Shown here: one piece after another, positions 31,412-42,671 of the stretch
Numbering within the stretch: position 1 is the first letter of the stretch
Layout: every line of letters starts with the position of its first letter
Assembly: GCA_015499995.1 (NCBI GenBank)
Contig: JADNRV010000067.1
Coordinates: 124,001 to 188,000 of the forward strand
Length of the DNA stretch: 64,000 nucleotides
Direction: 5' to 3'
Source of the DNA: Flammula alnicola
Lineage: Eukaryota > Basidiomycota > Agaricomycetes > Agaricales > Strophariaceae
The notes under the pieces: model-generated
What the model was told of the DNA's origin: nothing
The model's input: only the letters and a program-made list of their open reading frames with translations
The model's database searches: none
Program-made: the position numbers and the translations under genes

Positions 31412-34400
31412 TTACATAGAGTTCGCGTCAAAAAAATACACGAAGTTCACGTCAAAAAGATTAGAGCTCGTGTTGAAAGGAAGGTTGGCGAATGATGTGT
31501 CCATCCAGTCACTCTGGAGCATTGCCAGAAAGCCGCCGGCAGGGAGGTCAAGGTTCGAATAATCGAATGCCGGAATCTCATTTATGACAGCTTTTGACTG
31601 GAAGCCTGCCAACCCATTGAAGTTGGTCAACTCATGAGTTTGATTGAACAAATTTGTGTGCTGTCATTTCGCCGAATGGCTCTTGATGTAAGACTGGCCA
31701 ATCGGAAGGAACTATTTTGAACATTAATAAAAAGAGCTCGAACAGATGAATATAAGCAAACCCACCATTCATGTCACAACCCATTTGATCGGTGACCGGT
31801 GACCATCCCCGTCTTGGGCTGCAAATCATTAGCTATCACCATTGGTGAAGCTACAAGAGCTTGAGGTGTTGAAGAAACGGCACAACGGCAGCCACTGTTT
31901 TATTCGCAGAACATAAGAGCGAGAATATTGACATAGTTCAATACACGCACCTTCCTTCTGCCTTGTCGCTACCTGCACAGCATCTTTCGCATTCAACTGC
32001 TTTGAGGACCCAGTAACCCGTCCGCTCGAGCTTGATTCTGCTTTCACAACTCTTCTCTTTGGCTTCGCTGCAGTAATCTGGGATTTTTTCGCCTTGAGTT
32101 CCTTCAAACGTGCTGTACTTTCCTTGACGTCCTGGTTGACCGAGTCGAGGGCGGCATCACATTCTGTCTCCTTGATTTTCTTTGTAGCATTTCTTGCGCG
32201 AGCTACACCCCTTTTCATGCGTGAGTATGTGTCTTTGCTTTTTTGAACACCAGAGGCGAGCTTTTCCTTGAGTTCAGCTGCAGTGCGTCGGTCCAACTCT
32301 CGAGCACTAAAGAGAAGAATAAAGATAAGATCGGATAGACATTTGAAGAAACGGGCTCACGTCAGAATTGCTTCGACAAGAGAAAGTTTGATACCAGCAT
32401 TAATATTCGTGTAGTGATGCTGACTTTCATTGAGGTTGGTGGTCGAATCAGTGATGTCCCAGTGGTCGGGGGCGATCTTCGACAGAGGCTCGATGAGAGA
32501 AGGAAGGACCCATTTATTATTGAGCTTGTGCTGCCACCAGTCTACCAACTATGAGCCACACATCTAGAATCGATAAGACATACCTGAAACCTCCTTAATT
32601 CCCAGCTCTTCAATCCATTTCATGAACTCGTCAACTTCCTCCTGTGACCTGAGATGAAGGAAGTTCATGACGCGCTTGAGTTGGTCTTCTGAGACATGGT
32701 TTCAGGCCTTGAACCCCCCTGCACCGATCTATTAATTCTGCTGAAAGATAGTGATAGAATATGAACTAACCGCTTTGAATGAATATAGCATACGCGAACG
32801 AAATACTCAATGATCTCCTCTGCAGTTGTCGTGGCATCGATCTTGCTGAATTCGGGCTCGTTAGATGGCAAAAAGTGATCTCCGGCTCCAAGTGCCTGAG
32901 CAAGTTCCATGTCGGCTCTAATGGTGAGGAGGGTGCCATCCTTGCACAGGCGCTTGAGGCGAATCTTTTGACCAGTCGCAGTTTCCGTCGGAGTGGTTAG
33001 AGTACACGCGTGCAATCGTTAAAGCTGAAATTTAACAGAAAAGATTAGGTTAGAACTTAGATTCTTTACGACATTGAAATCCAGCACACACCTTCTTTCG
33101 TCTCTTCTTCCCATATTACAACCTCCGAGTCCCATTCCTTCAATTCGCCCACAGTTCGCTTGAAGGTTGTATCAACTTGAAGTGTTTTCGTCTTGTGGAT
33201 ATGCGAAAGTAAAAAGGGTTCGGCAGTAACAATGATTGTGCCGCCATTCGGAAGTCTCTTGAGACCGTGGACATACCGCTCCTCGATAGGTTTCTTGAGA
33301 TCCTCCTGGAGCAAGTGCATGACACCTGGGCAGAGCAGTGTCTGTCAATCACAGACCTTCGTTCGAGATCGTGGAATCAATTAACCTTCAAGGCCAGTTC
33401 CGTGAGGAAAGGCCTTCTTTTTCTCCTTGACGCGAGAGTTTGCGAGAGCCGGAGCGAGAAGCGAGGATGTTTTGTCTCCGAGAATGAGCTTGGTGCTTTT
33501 AGCTTGAAAAATTCTTGTTAGAAACAAGCTATACAAAAGAAAACGAAACCTGACCATTCTCGACAGACAGAACCGTGCTACCAACAATTCCGGCTGCCCG
33601 GATACATTTCTGATACATTTCTTTGATCATCTTTGATGCTTTGGTTGCAGGCAAGATAGGATGGCTGTGTCCATGTTGATTCGGCCCTACGAGTGCCTTA
33701 CGAATGGTGGGGTCGAGAGGCACGTAAATAGTGCGAGAAGTAGGGCATTGGTGTCGGACCATTTTCGCTTGCTTTCCGTCTCCAGTATGCGGATATTCTA
33801 AGGTTCACAATGTCTCAGAGTCAGAATTGACGGAAATCGAAACAGAAAACAATGAGAACATACTGCATTTCTTAAGTTTACCACCAATATGAGCTGGGGG
33901 GACCCGGCTACATGCTTGCGGAGAATCAAAGTTCTCGAGGCTGCGCCCAGAAAACAGGTCAATGAGGTGCTGCTCATTGACGGAATCGGGGATCGATGCT
34001 TGACTGTGTTCTTTTCGAATTCTTTCGATAGGCCAGAACAGGAAACAAAATATTGTTTGCCGTTGATAGATTCGTTCTACAGGGTTGAAATTTAAACATG
34101 AAAAGAAAGCAAGAGAGTGACGGATTAGCTAGCTTACTTTTGCAAATTTCTTGAGGGCTGGAGTTCCGTTGCAGGGTTGCCCTTCGTCGGTCTTTGCAGT
34201 GCACGGACGAGCATGACAGATGGCAAAGAATCTTGAATTTAAGCTTGAATAAATCCTACGAGGAAAGGAAGAAAGAAACACGCACATCAAGACCTTTTTT
34301 CCAGGTGAGTCGGCTTGTGACAGGCGAGACAATCTGGGCATGAATGATATTTTCGAGCTCATTCGGATTGAGCTCAAACCTTTGCGTATCAATCAAATCC

Positions 34401-35488
34401 TCATCAACGTATTGACAGGTGTGGAAACCTGCACATTCGAGACGGCTTCTCCGGCACTTGATCCCAGATTTTCGAAGCTCGTGGTCGAGTCGCCTTTATC
34501 CGTACATCCAGTCCACAAGTCTTGATCCTGCATTGAAATGGATTCACACAACTTGAATTTGAATATTTTGACTTGAAAACATACCTTGTTTTTTATCAGT
34601 GGATCGACCGGAAGAAGCTTTCCCTCTTCATCGTAAATTTCGTACTTGGAATCCGAAAAGTCGACCAGGTATGCGCACTTGTCTCGAGGAATGGGCCAAT
34701 AGCTTGGTAGTCCTTTGACATACTCGACAGAATCGACAGTTAGCCGCCGATGGAGCTGCTGACGAACATTTGAGACTTCTGAAGAGACGTCTAGATCGAG
34801 CCAAATTGTATCTGAATCTTCTAGCTTGGGTTCGGCATCCAATTCATAGTTGCTGTCGCGGTCCGACTGAGTCGCCACTTGCGGCATGGAGATCGGAATC
34901 ACTGTCATCGTGATCAGAGTGGGTTCCAGCCATTGTGTCGCTGCTCGCTCCGGGATCTTCTTGGGCAAGAGGCGTCTCCAAGACTTCCACATCTTCGTCG
35001 TCGCTCGACAGAAGCTCTAGAACTTCCTTACCCTCCTCAACGAGTGTACGAAAAACGGCTTTTGTGGTTGAAGAGATTTCCGCGGGTTCTGTGTGTTCCT
35101 TCTTGATGGTAATAGATGGAGATTAGTCAGGTTCAGGTTTTACGACGATGTCGGCCTGATTCGACGCGTCAGGGACGCGTCTGACCCGCGCTGCCTACTA
35201 ATTAACGCGTTAGATCAAGCATCCGAAATAATAGTAAATCGTACCTCGGAGTCCTTTGACTCGCGTTTGACTAGAAACCTTTTGAGGGCCTCGGTATCAA
35301 CCCAGTCGGTGTCGATAAACTTCAGTGGATTCTCCTCGAAGTAGGTTTGGGTGTACATCTAGCGTGTGTCTCGTGTGAATAACTTAGTGACACGAGAAAA
35401 TAAGCTATTTCTCACCAATTTCCGGAATTCAAGGAGCGTTCCATAGGAAACAGAGCCGAAAAAAGACGCGTCGACGTCGTCTGGCATG
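31412..35488 (-). pseudogene. MULE-like transposase, degenerate
   Basis: Multi-exon gene read right to left from MPDDVDASFFGSVSYGTLLE (ATG near 35488). Next come FIDTDWVDTEALKRFLVKRE, an acidic Ser-rich linker, EYVKGLPSYWPIPRDKCAYL, HQCPTSRTIYVPLDPTIRKA, and the core EERYVHGLKRLPNGGTIIVT with LQVDTTFKRTVGELKEWDSE. Then follow TIRADMELAQALGAGDHFLP, a charged C-terminal domain with STTNLNESQHHYTNINAGIK, and a last exon ending LPFNTSSNLFDVNFVYFFDA. The DTTFKR and ADMELAQ segments fit the first two Asp residues of a MULE-type DDE domain; I recall this family as a common Agaricomycete transposase. Damage: a frameshift near 34865, and an apparent internal deletion near 33000 between the IARVYSNHSDG segment and GQKIRLKRLCKDG. 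No terminal repeats found. Exon limits are approximate. Confidence 0.6.
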
Positions 35489-35821
35489 TTGTGGAGGATA
35501 TGATCGAAGGAAAACCGGGAAAACAGAGGGAAATTCTGCTTTCCTATCTAATTTTTCGTTCTCTTTCTTGATTCGAACATTTGTAGGCATTTGTGCAAAA
35601 ATTGTTTTATTGGAAAAATATTCTACCAATCCATATTCAAAATGGGAAAAGAAATAGGAAAACAGGTGTGTAGGCGGGTGTCGTCGAGTGTGGTGAGGCG
35701 GATCAGTGTGTGCGACGGGATGGCAGTGTAAACAGGTACGAGTGTGGCGGGCCGGCTGTGTGCTTGCTCCAAGTCTTGAAACGAGAATGACAGAGTCGTA
35801 TCGTGTATATCCTCAAGTTTT
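35489..35821. other. Intergenic between MULE-like and kinase-like genes
   Basis: Likely 5' flank of the MULE-like gene; no gene of its own. Confidence 0.35.
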
Positions 35822-37761
35822 TCAGGGCATAGAGGGCCACTCCTCAGTCTTATCCCGCCGGATCGGTTTCGGTTCCGCTTTCAACATAGGCAAGACCTCT
35901 GGCCAGAGCTCCATCCATGTTTGAACCATCGCGCAGTCGTCATCTGCTGCGATAGTCATCGATTCCCCGGGCCAGGGAAATGAGGGGTTGCGGTTGTAAG
36001 GATAAAAGGCCTGGCCCACCACCCCCGACCAGTCGAAATCGATCACCTTCAAAACTGCCTTGCCATCACATTTCATGAGCGAACCATCCTTGTTGACATT
36101 GATCATTATGTTGTTTGGTCACAGATCTCCATGGACGAAGTCCTTCTCCTTGAGCGCACTGAAGATATCTTTACAAATCCCGGCATCGATAGTTTCCTTT
36201 GCAGCCTGCGCTTGCTCTGGGTAGTTGACGCCAAAATCGTGAAGTGTCAACCACCCGGCCTGGCCTTCTTTCGGAGGAGCAAGGTACTCCATGAAAACCA
36301 TTGTAAAAGCATCACGTGCACGCTTGTGGCATGTAAACAACTGGGGCGCTGATCCCTTGTCGGCAAGATGCAAATGGACATCCTCCCCATAACATTCCAG
36401 AGCGGAAAGGCAGATAATCTTCACGACATATTTCTTTGCCGACGCCATCTTTGCAACGAGAGTTGTGTCTTTGTTTAAATATGAATCGAGTAGCCATGGA
36501 TCATCCCGGTATTCCCCTAGATAAAGACTGCGAGGCACGAGTACCTTAACAACGTCGGTACATGGGATGATACGGGGATAGTTTGGATCGGTAACCTTCA
36601 GAAGGGGGGTTTCTTCCCTAAGTATATATGTCAAGAAGAGGCGTGCATGAATAAAAGTAATCTGACTTACATCAGGTCTAAAAGAGAAGTTTTTAACGCA
36701 TAAAATATCGACGCTGCTTTGTATTCGTTTAACTTTATGGAGTGACCCAAGTCTACCAGATTCACTGTAGTAAGGGGTTGGATAATTGGATTCAACGCTT
36801 CCGCATTGCAGAAACCACCGCTTATCATCATCAATGTCCCTAGAAAAAATTTAAGACCAGCTAGAAGGCGAGAAGGTCTTACGCACCACTGAGAGAGATT
36901 AAAAATACAGGAGCGCCGGTCAAACGAGGATTAGGCAGGGAGGATAGGTATTGTCCATAATAGGCCTGGACCTGGATATTAGGGTCGCCGCCAGTCCCAA
37001 GCTCTAGCTTCTCTTCAATCATGATAAGTGGTAGTCTGGAATTGCCTCCGGTGTCCTTCTGGTACTTAGTACACGATGTCGACTTTACATCTGCCGCCCT
37101 CGTCTTCAGTGGGGCATTTGTTAGTCACCCAGATGTGCGATTCGTCATCGGGAAATATAACCTTCAGACCTTGCAGGAAAGCTTCAAGGCGAAGGTCATG
37201 GGTGTCGTAAAGTTGAGGCATAGATTGGGCTAACAACGATGCACCCCGGAGGGCGTTTTGTAAATTTTCCGTCAAATTGCCACCTCGAGCTGCGAGAGGG
37301 CTAGCGTGCATTTCCGATGAAAATCGACGGAATGCAGAGTGCATAAGTTTGAGGGGGGGAGGAATAGTGTCCAAAGGGCGATAGTTCCGTACCCGAGTCT
37401 GTTTGTTCCGCTGAAAGGAAAACCAATTCTGACTTGCGCAATATGAAGATGGCGCGGGGATTTTCCGCGCTTCAAATGGCACTGGCAGGACAGATCCCTG
37501 GCCATCTACAGTCTTTGCGATAGCCAACGGGGTGAGAATTATCGCAACATTTTATAAAATAAAGGGACGTGCGCCTCCTTCCGTGCGACTTCGAAGGGCC
37601 ATCGTCAGCGGCAGCTTGTGCTGACCACTTGATCTACTTGGACCTCCGACTCTGGAAACGGTCGGCTTCTCTTGAGCTTTGGAATTGGTCGACTGCTGTA
37701 GATCGGTCGACGTGTGTTGAATTCGGGAGTTGGAAGATCTTGTTTGACGGTCGGAAGACAT
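35822..37761 (-). pseudogene. Protein kinase-like gene with in-frame stop
   Basis: Read right to left: a Ser/Gln/Thr-rich start (MSSDRQTRSSNSRIQHTSTD), then a conserved upstream region (LEAFLQGLKVIFPDDESHIW, TNKCPTEDEGGRCKVDIVY), GTGGDPNIQVQAYYGQYLSS, and a kinase-like fold with FTMVFMEYLAPP (hinge), DFVHGDL-stop-PNNIMINVN (catalytic loop) and KVIDFDWSG (metal-binding loop, DFD for DFG). A TGA at 36119-36121 sits where HGDLRPNN-type loops have Arg, so CGA to TGA is the simplest change. A second frame break lies after VDIVY near 37070. Kinase-like proteins of this type are expanded in Agaricomycetes; substrate unknown. With both breaks it cannot make a full kinase unless read through. Confidence 0.7.
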
Positions 37762-38179
37762 GGTTGCGAAGAGGCGAGAAGTTAAAACAGTTGTGATGAT
37801 AAAGAAAGGCGAAGGTGAAGGTGAAAGAGGTCGGCGACTTCGAATTCAGACAGGTAAGCGTTGGAACAGGTAAACGGCGCGGGCCCTAAATATGAGGCAA
37901 ACCCCATGGTCGATCGCTGCCCTTCAAAGTCATTCTTCTGAAAGGCTATCATGACGAAAGCCAGGCTTTACCAGTAAGTTTCCTTCCCACAGAATAATCC
38001 ATCAGTTGACTCATATGGGTTCCACGGACACGAACGTCAGGAGTTGAAGGCTTTGGGATAGGGTAGATGTGGGTCCTGTGCCCAAAACGGGATGCGACAC
38101 CGCCATTCCTGCTGTCAAACTCGGCTGACTATGAGTCATTATCTGGATAGAATACGGGACGCTGTTCAGGCAACTGCCG
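37762..38179. other. No supported gene
   Basis: 5' flank of the kinase-like gene and 3' side of the ORF below; no recognised motif. Confidence 0.3.
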
Positions 38180-38500
38180 TCAAAGTTTCGTATATAGGTG
38201 AATGTGGCAGCGATTGGGATTGTCGATGATGGGAGAAGAAGGGAGACGGCATATTCTAAGCGAAACTCTAGGATCTCCGTCTGGTATACCGAAACAGAGA
38301 CTGCCGCGATATGCTTGCCAGTGATACGGCATGTCGGCCGGATGATGTGGAAGGCATAGGCGTAGCGTTCTGGGGCAGATTGCTAGATGAGGAGCAGCAG
38401 ACAGTACATGACAGAATCGACGAAAAGTGGCCATGGGCTCGTCTCCGTGGACCGATGGCATGATGCGCTTGAGGGTTATGCATTCAAAGAGCACGCGACG
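38180..38500 (-). CDS. Unknown exon downstream of R1 copy c
   Basis: A 104-aa minus-strand frame (MLFECITLKRIMPSVHGDEP, then FRRFCHVLSAAPHLAICPR) begins directly after the CCCAG acceptor at the end of R1 copy c. In copies a and d unrelated sequence follows the same acceptor. The sequence has a leucine/cysteine pattern reminiscent of F-box/leucine-rich proteins, but I cannot assign it. It suggests R1 can serve as spliced 5' leader of this gene. Confidence 0.35.
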   Translation of the reverse strand, partial: RRVLFECITLKRIMPSVHGDEPMATFRRFCHVLSAAPHLAICPRTLRLCLPHHPADMPYHWQAYRGSLCFGIPDGDPRVSLRICRLPSSPIIDNPNRCHIHLYTKL

Positions 38501-39690
38501 GAACTGATCTGGGCCGAAGGCATGAAATGAGCTCCAGTATATCTCAATAAATGAATGTGACTGACTTTAAGCGGGGCGATGAATGCACCAACTCATATAC
38601 AGTGAGGACATCGGATGAGACTGGAATGAAAAGTAAGCGAAATTGATCAAGAAGCTAAAGGCCTGACAAGGCCGACTTACGCTAAGCAGAACAGCTGGTA
38701 GAGGTGAAAGTACGTTCGAGAAACAGCGGAGCAATCCTGAGGACCAGTGGGAGCGAGCTGTAAAGGAGAAGAACAGTTCGAAAGGCGCTGGCGGAGTTTG
38801 CGATGAACTAGCTAACTATTCGGCTTAGGTAACCGCAACGCAGTCTCCGGAGCAATCCTGAGGTCTGCTGGGCGTGCTGAAGGTAGGAATTCAAATGGCG
38901 GAGGTATGGCAGACGGAGTATAGTCCTCGGAGCAATCCAGAGGACCGGCGTCCCGTCGTCAAGATCGTCGTGTTGGTGTCACAAGAGTGAACTCCAAGGT
39001 CGATGTCGGGGTCTTGAGCGTAAGTCGCAGAATCTTGCTGAGAGCCGGTTTCTTGAGTGAGAATGTTGATTGCGGTGGTGCAGTCCTCGGATCAAACCAG
39101 AGGGCCGATATAAACTTAATTGAGGCCAGATGGTGTCTTGAGTCGAAGTCAAAGACCCCGAGTTTCTGAGGGCCGGTCCAACCAGACCTTCCCGATAATA
39201 CGTATCCGCCAACTTGGCGCGGGCAAGGCTCACTTCGTCATCCTAGAGCCTTGACACACAGTCAAAGACTGCCCTTTTGTGGATATCTAGACACGAAAAT
39301 TCTTCAATTTTCTGCATATATGTATAGAGTATTTGAGCGTGTAAGACGATCAAGGAAGAATTGGCCAAGATGCACAATGGGCCCGTACCGGCATTGAGTG
39401 ACACGGGCAAGAGCTCCTCCTGCTGAAAATTTTCCCAATGGCACCATCTTGCGATGGCAACACAAAATACGATGGATGTCAAGTTGAGCGAACCAAACAC
39501 GCTGACCCGGGACGCTTGGAGGATATAAGGGTGCTGCAGAGGGCTATCCCAATGCAAAAGCACGAATGAAGAGTGACTCGCCGTTCCATTCACCCTTAGA
39601 GAAGGGATGCTCGCTTCGCTCGCAAATAGACAACAAAAATCCACTTCATAATCCTCGGAGCAGTCCAGAGGGCGATCGTGGTTGAGGCCT
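38501..39690 (-). repeat. Repeat R1, copy c (minus)
   Basis: Full-length R1 from the hairpin end (39528-39558) to the second intron-like block. In inverted orientation relative to copy d (44.27-45.50 kb). Confidence 0.8.
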
Positions 39691-39749
39691 GAGGCCTGAG
39701 GGAGAAAGAAAGCGACGAAGATTGCCCGCTGTTTGGCTCAACCTCTCCT

Positions 39750-40045
39750 ACTAGGCAAGACGCTGCAACGGGCTATCCCCTTACAAACGCTAGTAATCCT
39801 GCTAGAAGATGGAGGGAGATACGCAATTGACAATACACGTAGATGAACGCCAACCTCGCCTAGCTGAACTGGACTCAAGGCGCTGCAAAGGGCTATCCCC
39901 TTACAAACGCCAGTAATCCTGCCAGAAGATGGAGGGAGGGACACGATTGACACTACATGTAGATGGATGTCAACCTCTAGCTGAACTGCACTTAAGGCTC
40001 TGCAAGGGGTTATCCCTTACAAACGCCAGTAATCCTGCTAGTGGA
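39750..40045. repeat. Hairpin tandem array, three units
   Basis: Three units with a period of about 115-120 bp: hairpins near 39758, 39880 and 39993, each followed by CCAGTAATCCTG and, in the first two, GATGGAGGGAG and a CAATTGACA-like stretch. Confidence 0.8.
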
Positions 40046-40125
40046 ATCGGCGAGTCGTTTGTTTGGTAAGGAACTTTGGAAACAAACTCAGACGTTTTGG
40101 ACTCGGTCAGCGTGTCGCTCTCACC
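40020..40125 (+). repeat. Arm repeat, third copy (short)
   Basis: GCCAGTAATCCTGCTAG, GTTTGTTTGGTAAGGAACTT and TGGAAACAAACTC match the two arms at 40815-41014 and 43938-44116 with an internal deletion. Confidence 0.6.
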
Positions 40126-40339
40126 GGAAAGTTGAAGACATAGAGTACGTCGTAGGCAGGCCATCCGTGACGGTCTTATTGAGGGCAGGATCGTACACGA
40201 GAATGGATGGACGGAGTGCGGAATGAATATGGACCCGCAGTCAGCGAGGCCCTTTGGCCGGCGTATTGCATTCTGCTTGGATCCACATAACTAGAGCATG
40301 AAGGTAGGTTGTTTTTGTGTCGAACTCTGATTATACGGA

Positions 40340-40790
40340 CGTTAATTTATCATGGGATAACCGCGCACGCTGTAGGGGGTATAACCTCTACCTTGCCGTG
40401 CATAGAATAGGGGGTACTCCTCGAGAGCATTTTTGCGGTCCTGTTCGGCAAAATTGTATCGATATCTGGGATGAGATGAATAAGCAGGAAAACTTACCTC
40501 CATCATGAATTTGTCGCTTCTCCTCGATCTTTCCAACATAGGCTTGCTCGAACGACATAAATGCCATGAAGGTTCAACCTTGTCTTTAGTTTGACACCAG
40601 CAGCATCGCCATTTACCTCCTCGGCGGTTCCGATCCGGGGGTTGATCGCGCCAGGAAACAGCTCAGGCTGAGCATAGAGTATGCCGCCTCGATGGAGAAA
40701 GCGTCCTGGCGGTAGAACGACAACACCTTGGTCGACGGGATGCAGTTTTCCTTGGGCTCAACTACTGGGCTGAATAACGACGGGCACGGC
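40340..40790 (-). pseudogene. Degenerate unknown coding fragments
   Basis: Minus-strand frames read VDQGVVVLPPGRFLHRGGIL, YAQPELFPGAINPRIGTAEE and KLKTRLNLHGIYVVRA, then in another frame KFMMEVSFPAYSS and RYNFAEQDRKNALEEYPLF. These have protein-like composition but frame changes between them. No family recognised. Confidence 0.3.
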
Positions 40791-40814
40791 TTCTAACTAC
40801 TACCTTCTAAAACA

Positions 40815-41014
40815 ACTGGACTCAAGGCGCTGCAAAGGGCTATCCCCTTGCAAACGCCAGTAATCCTGCTAAGTAGTGTGAATCGGATGAGGTTGTCAGT
40901 CACAGCGACTGTCAGTGTGAGTTAGCGAGTCCTCACTGGTTCAAGTTGAGTGAGTATTTGTTTGGTTGGGAACTTTGGAAACAAACTCGGACTTATGACA
41001 GTGTGTGACTCTCG
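40815..41014 (+). repeat. Left arm of inverted repeat around gene I
   Basis: Begins AACTGGACTCAAGGCGCTGC, contains a hairpin (40826-40858), then CAGTAATCCTGCTAAGTAGT, ATGAGGTTGTCAGTCACAGC, TGAGTGAGTATTTGTTTGGT and GTGACTCTCGC. The reverse complement lies at 43938-44116 with a few indels. Confidence 0.8.
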
Positions 41015-41039
41015 CTGGGCAAGTCGATGTCAGTGTCAC

Positions 41040-42200
41040 TCTTAATGCTACGTCCTCAACGTCTCTTCCAATGGACTTCAGGAGTGTCTCAGACGGACTC
41101 GTTTGAGATTCGGATCCATACGGTTGAATTTTTAAGAGCAAGCGAAGTTTTCGAGTCATTCGAAATTGAAGCATGGAGCGCAGAGTATGAGGTACTTTGG
41201 TAAGGTAAGTTGGACCTGCTGTGGATATTCGTATCGCTTATGCCTTTTTCTCTTTTATAGATAGAATGAGACTGAAGACAGCTTCCATTGTACTTTCAGA
41301 GTATCTCAGCCGGTCTCTCTTGAGGGCTTTCGGAGCCATTGGAAGTTTAATCGTCTCGGGGTGAAAGCTCAGGGTGTCGAGGACATCAGCGAGAGTAAGT
41401 AAGCTGGACATCGTCTTACTCTTCATACCACTTACACTTTTTTACCTCCAGCTTGTGGACTAAAACCGGGGGCAGTCTGGCGGAGAACTTACGCACGATT
41501 TACAACGCTTAGGCGGCTTGACGTCAGCTGACGCGTTGCGTTTCATTTGGGTACGACTAATAATTCTCGACGCGACGATTTTATGTCATATTGGATAACA
41601 GCATGTCACTTCTTTCGGAAGCCACCTACTCTACTCTCAGAGGACTGCAGCTGGTTACTATTCATACCTGGTGTACCCGAGATAGGGAAGCGATGATAGC
41701 AGTCTCTCGCCCCTCCGACACAACACGCTTGGCGAAGTGGGTTTCAATTGCCGACAGGGGCACCACCTCAATGCACCCATCCCAAGGATCCACCGCAGTC
41801 CCTGAGCCTTCTGGTGTTCAAACGGGCAATATCGGCTCTCGCGCAGCGTCCCCGTCCACCGTATTTCCTTCCCGGGAGCTGGCACCTCAGTCGGCCGCAT
41901 TAACCAACGTAACACCATCTCTTCCTCCTGCAGCGCCTGTCGTCGTCGCTCGCATCGCACAACCCATAACTCCGTGCGGCACAACATCTTGTCGTCAATA
42001 ACTGGAGCCCTGGCTCAGCTGCGCCGCTCAGTCCCACATCCACCCTCACTGACCCGCCGTCATCTCCGCCGCCACTCACAACCATATGTCGGGGTCGCTC
42101 AGCTTCAGTAGCTCCTGCTCTGGCACCCACCCGTGTATTGCCCACTCGGTCGGCGAAGAAACCTCCCAGTAGAACCGATTGACGAAAATGCTCCCCCGAC
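41040..42200. other. Low-confidence coding-like stretch inside the inverted repeat
   Basis: Two related blocks (about 41085-41210 and 41275-41400) share the order TTCAG-GTGTCTCAG or TTCAGAGTATCTCAG, then CGGAC/GGTCTC, TTGA, GATT/GCTTTCGGA; they look like tandem paralogous exons. 41591-42001 is open on the plus strand but Ser/Thr/Pro-rich without a motif. No gene model is convincing. Confidence 0.3.
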
Positions 42201-42525
42201 GCCATTGTTAAATACTAATGAGAAATACGATTAGATCTCCTTGCACCTTGCACCATCCATTCATCGCGATACCTACATATCCCCGTGCCTTGTACCATCC
42301 ATGCATCGCGATGGGGATATGTAGGCCCCATCTTTGCATTACGCTTATATTACTGTCTTCATACTTGCATTTACACGCTGGATTCATTCATGTACTTATA
42401 TATTCACACCTGGATCCTGGATCTCTTCATTGCACATACCTTCCCTGTTTATTCATCTTATACCCCTAGCTTTATATGGGGAATGTTGACGCGCATCACA
42501 ACTATTAATAGATTGTCTTCATGAA

Positions 42526-42556
42526 GATTCAATATTCAATATTCAATATTCAATGC
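42526..42556. repeat. TTCAATA microrepeat
   Basis: Four tandem copies of the 7-bp unit TTCAATA about 120 bp upstream of gene I's ATG, within its likely promoter/leader. Confidence 0.7.
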
Positions 42557-42671
42557 TGAAGCTCAAATAAACTCTGTTGAATACCTCAATACAGCATCAA
42601 ACAAACGATGCATTTTATGGCTGTCTTCGCTTCCATCCTCTCCACCTACTTCACTGATTCCACTTGCAGAA

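Noticed and set aside
31215..35700. Terminal inverted repeats of the MULE-like gene (AGTGTGGTGAGG at both sides)
   Set aside because: Only 11-12 bp match in low-complexity sequence, no 9-bp target duplication seen.
39750..40045. CRISPR-like array
   Set aside because: Repeats are about 115 bp apart with related, not unique, intervening sequence, and the genome is eukaryotic.
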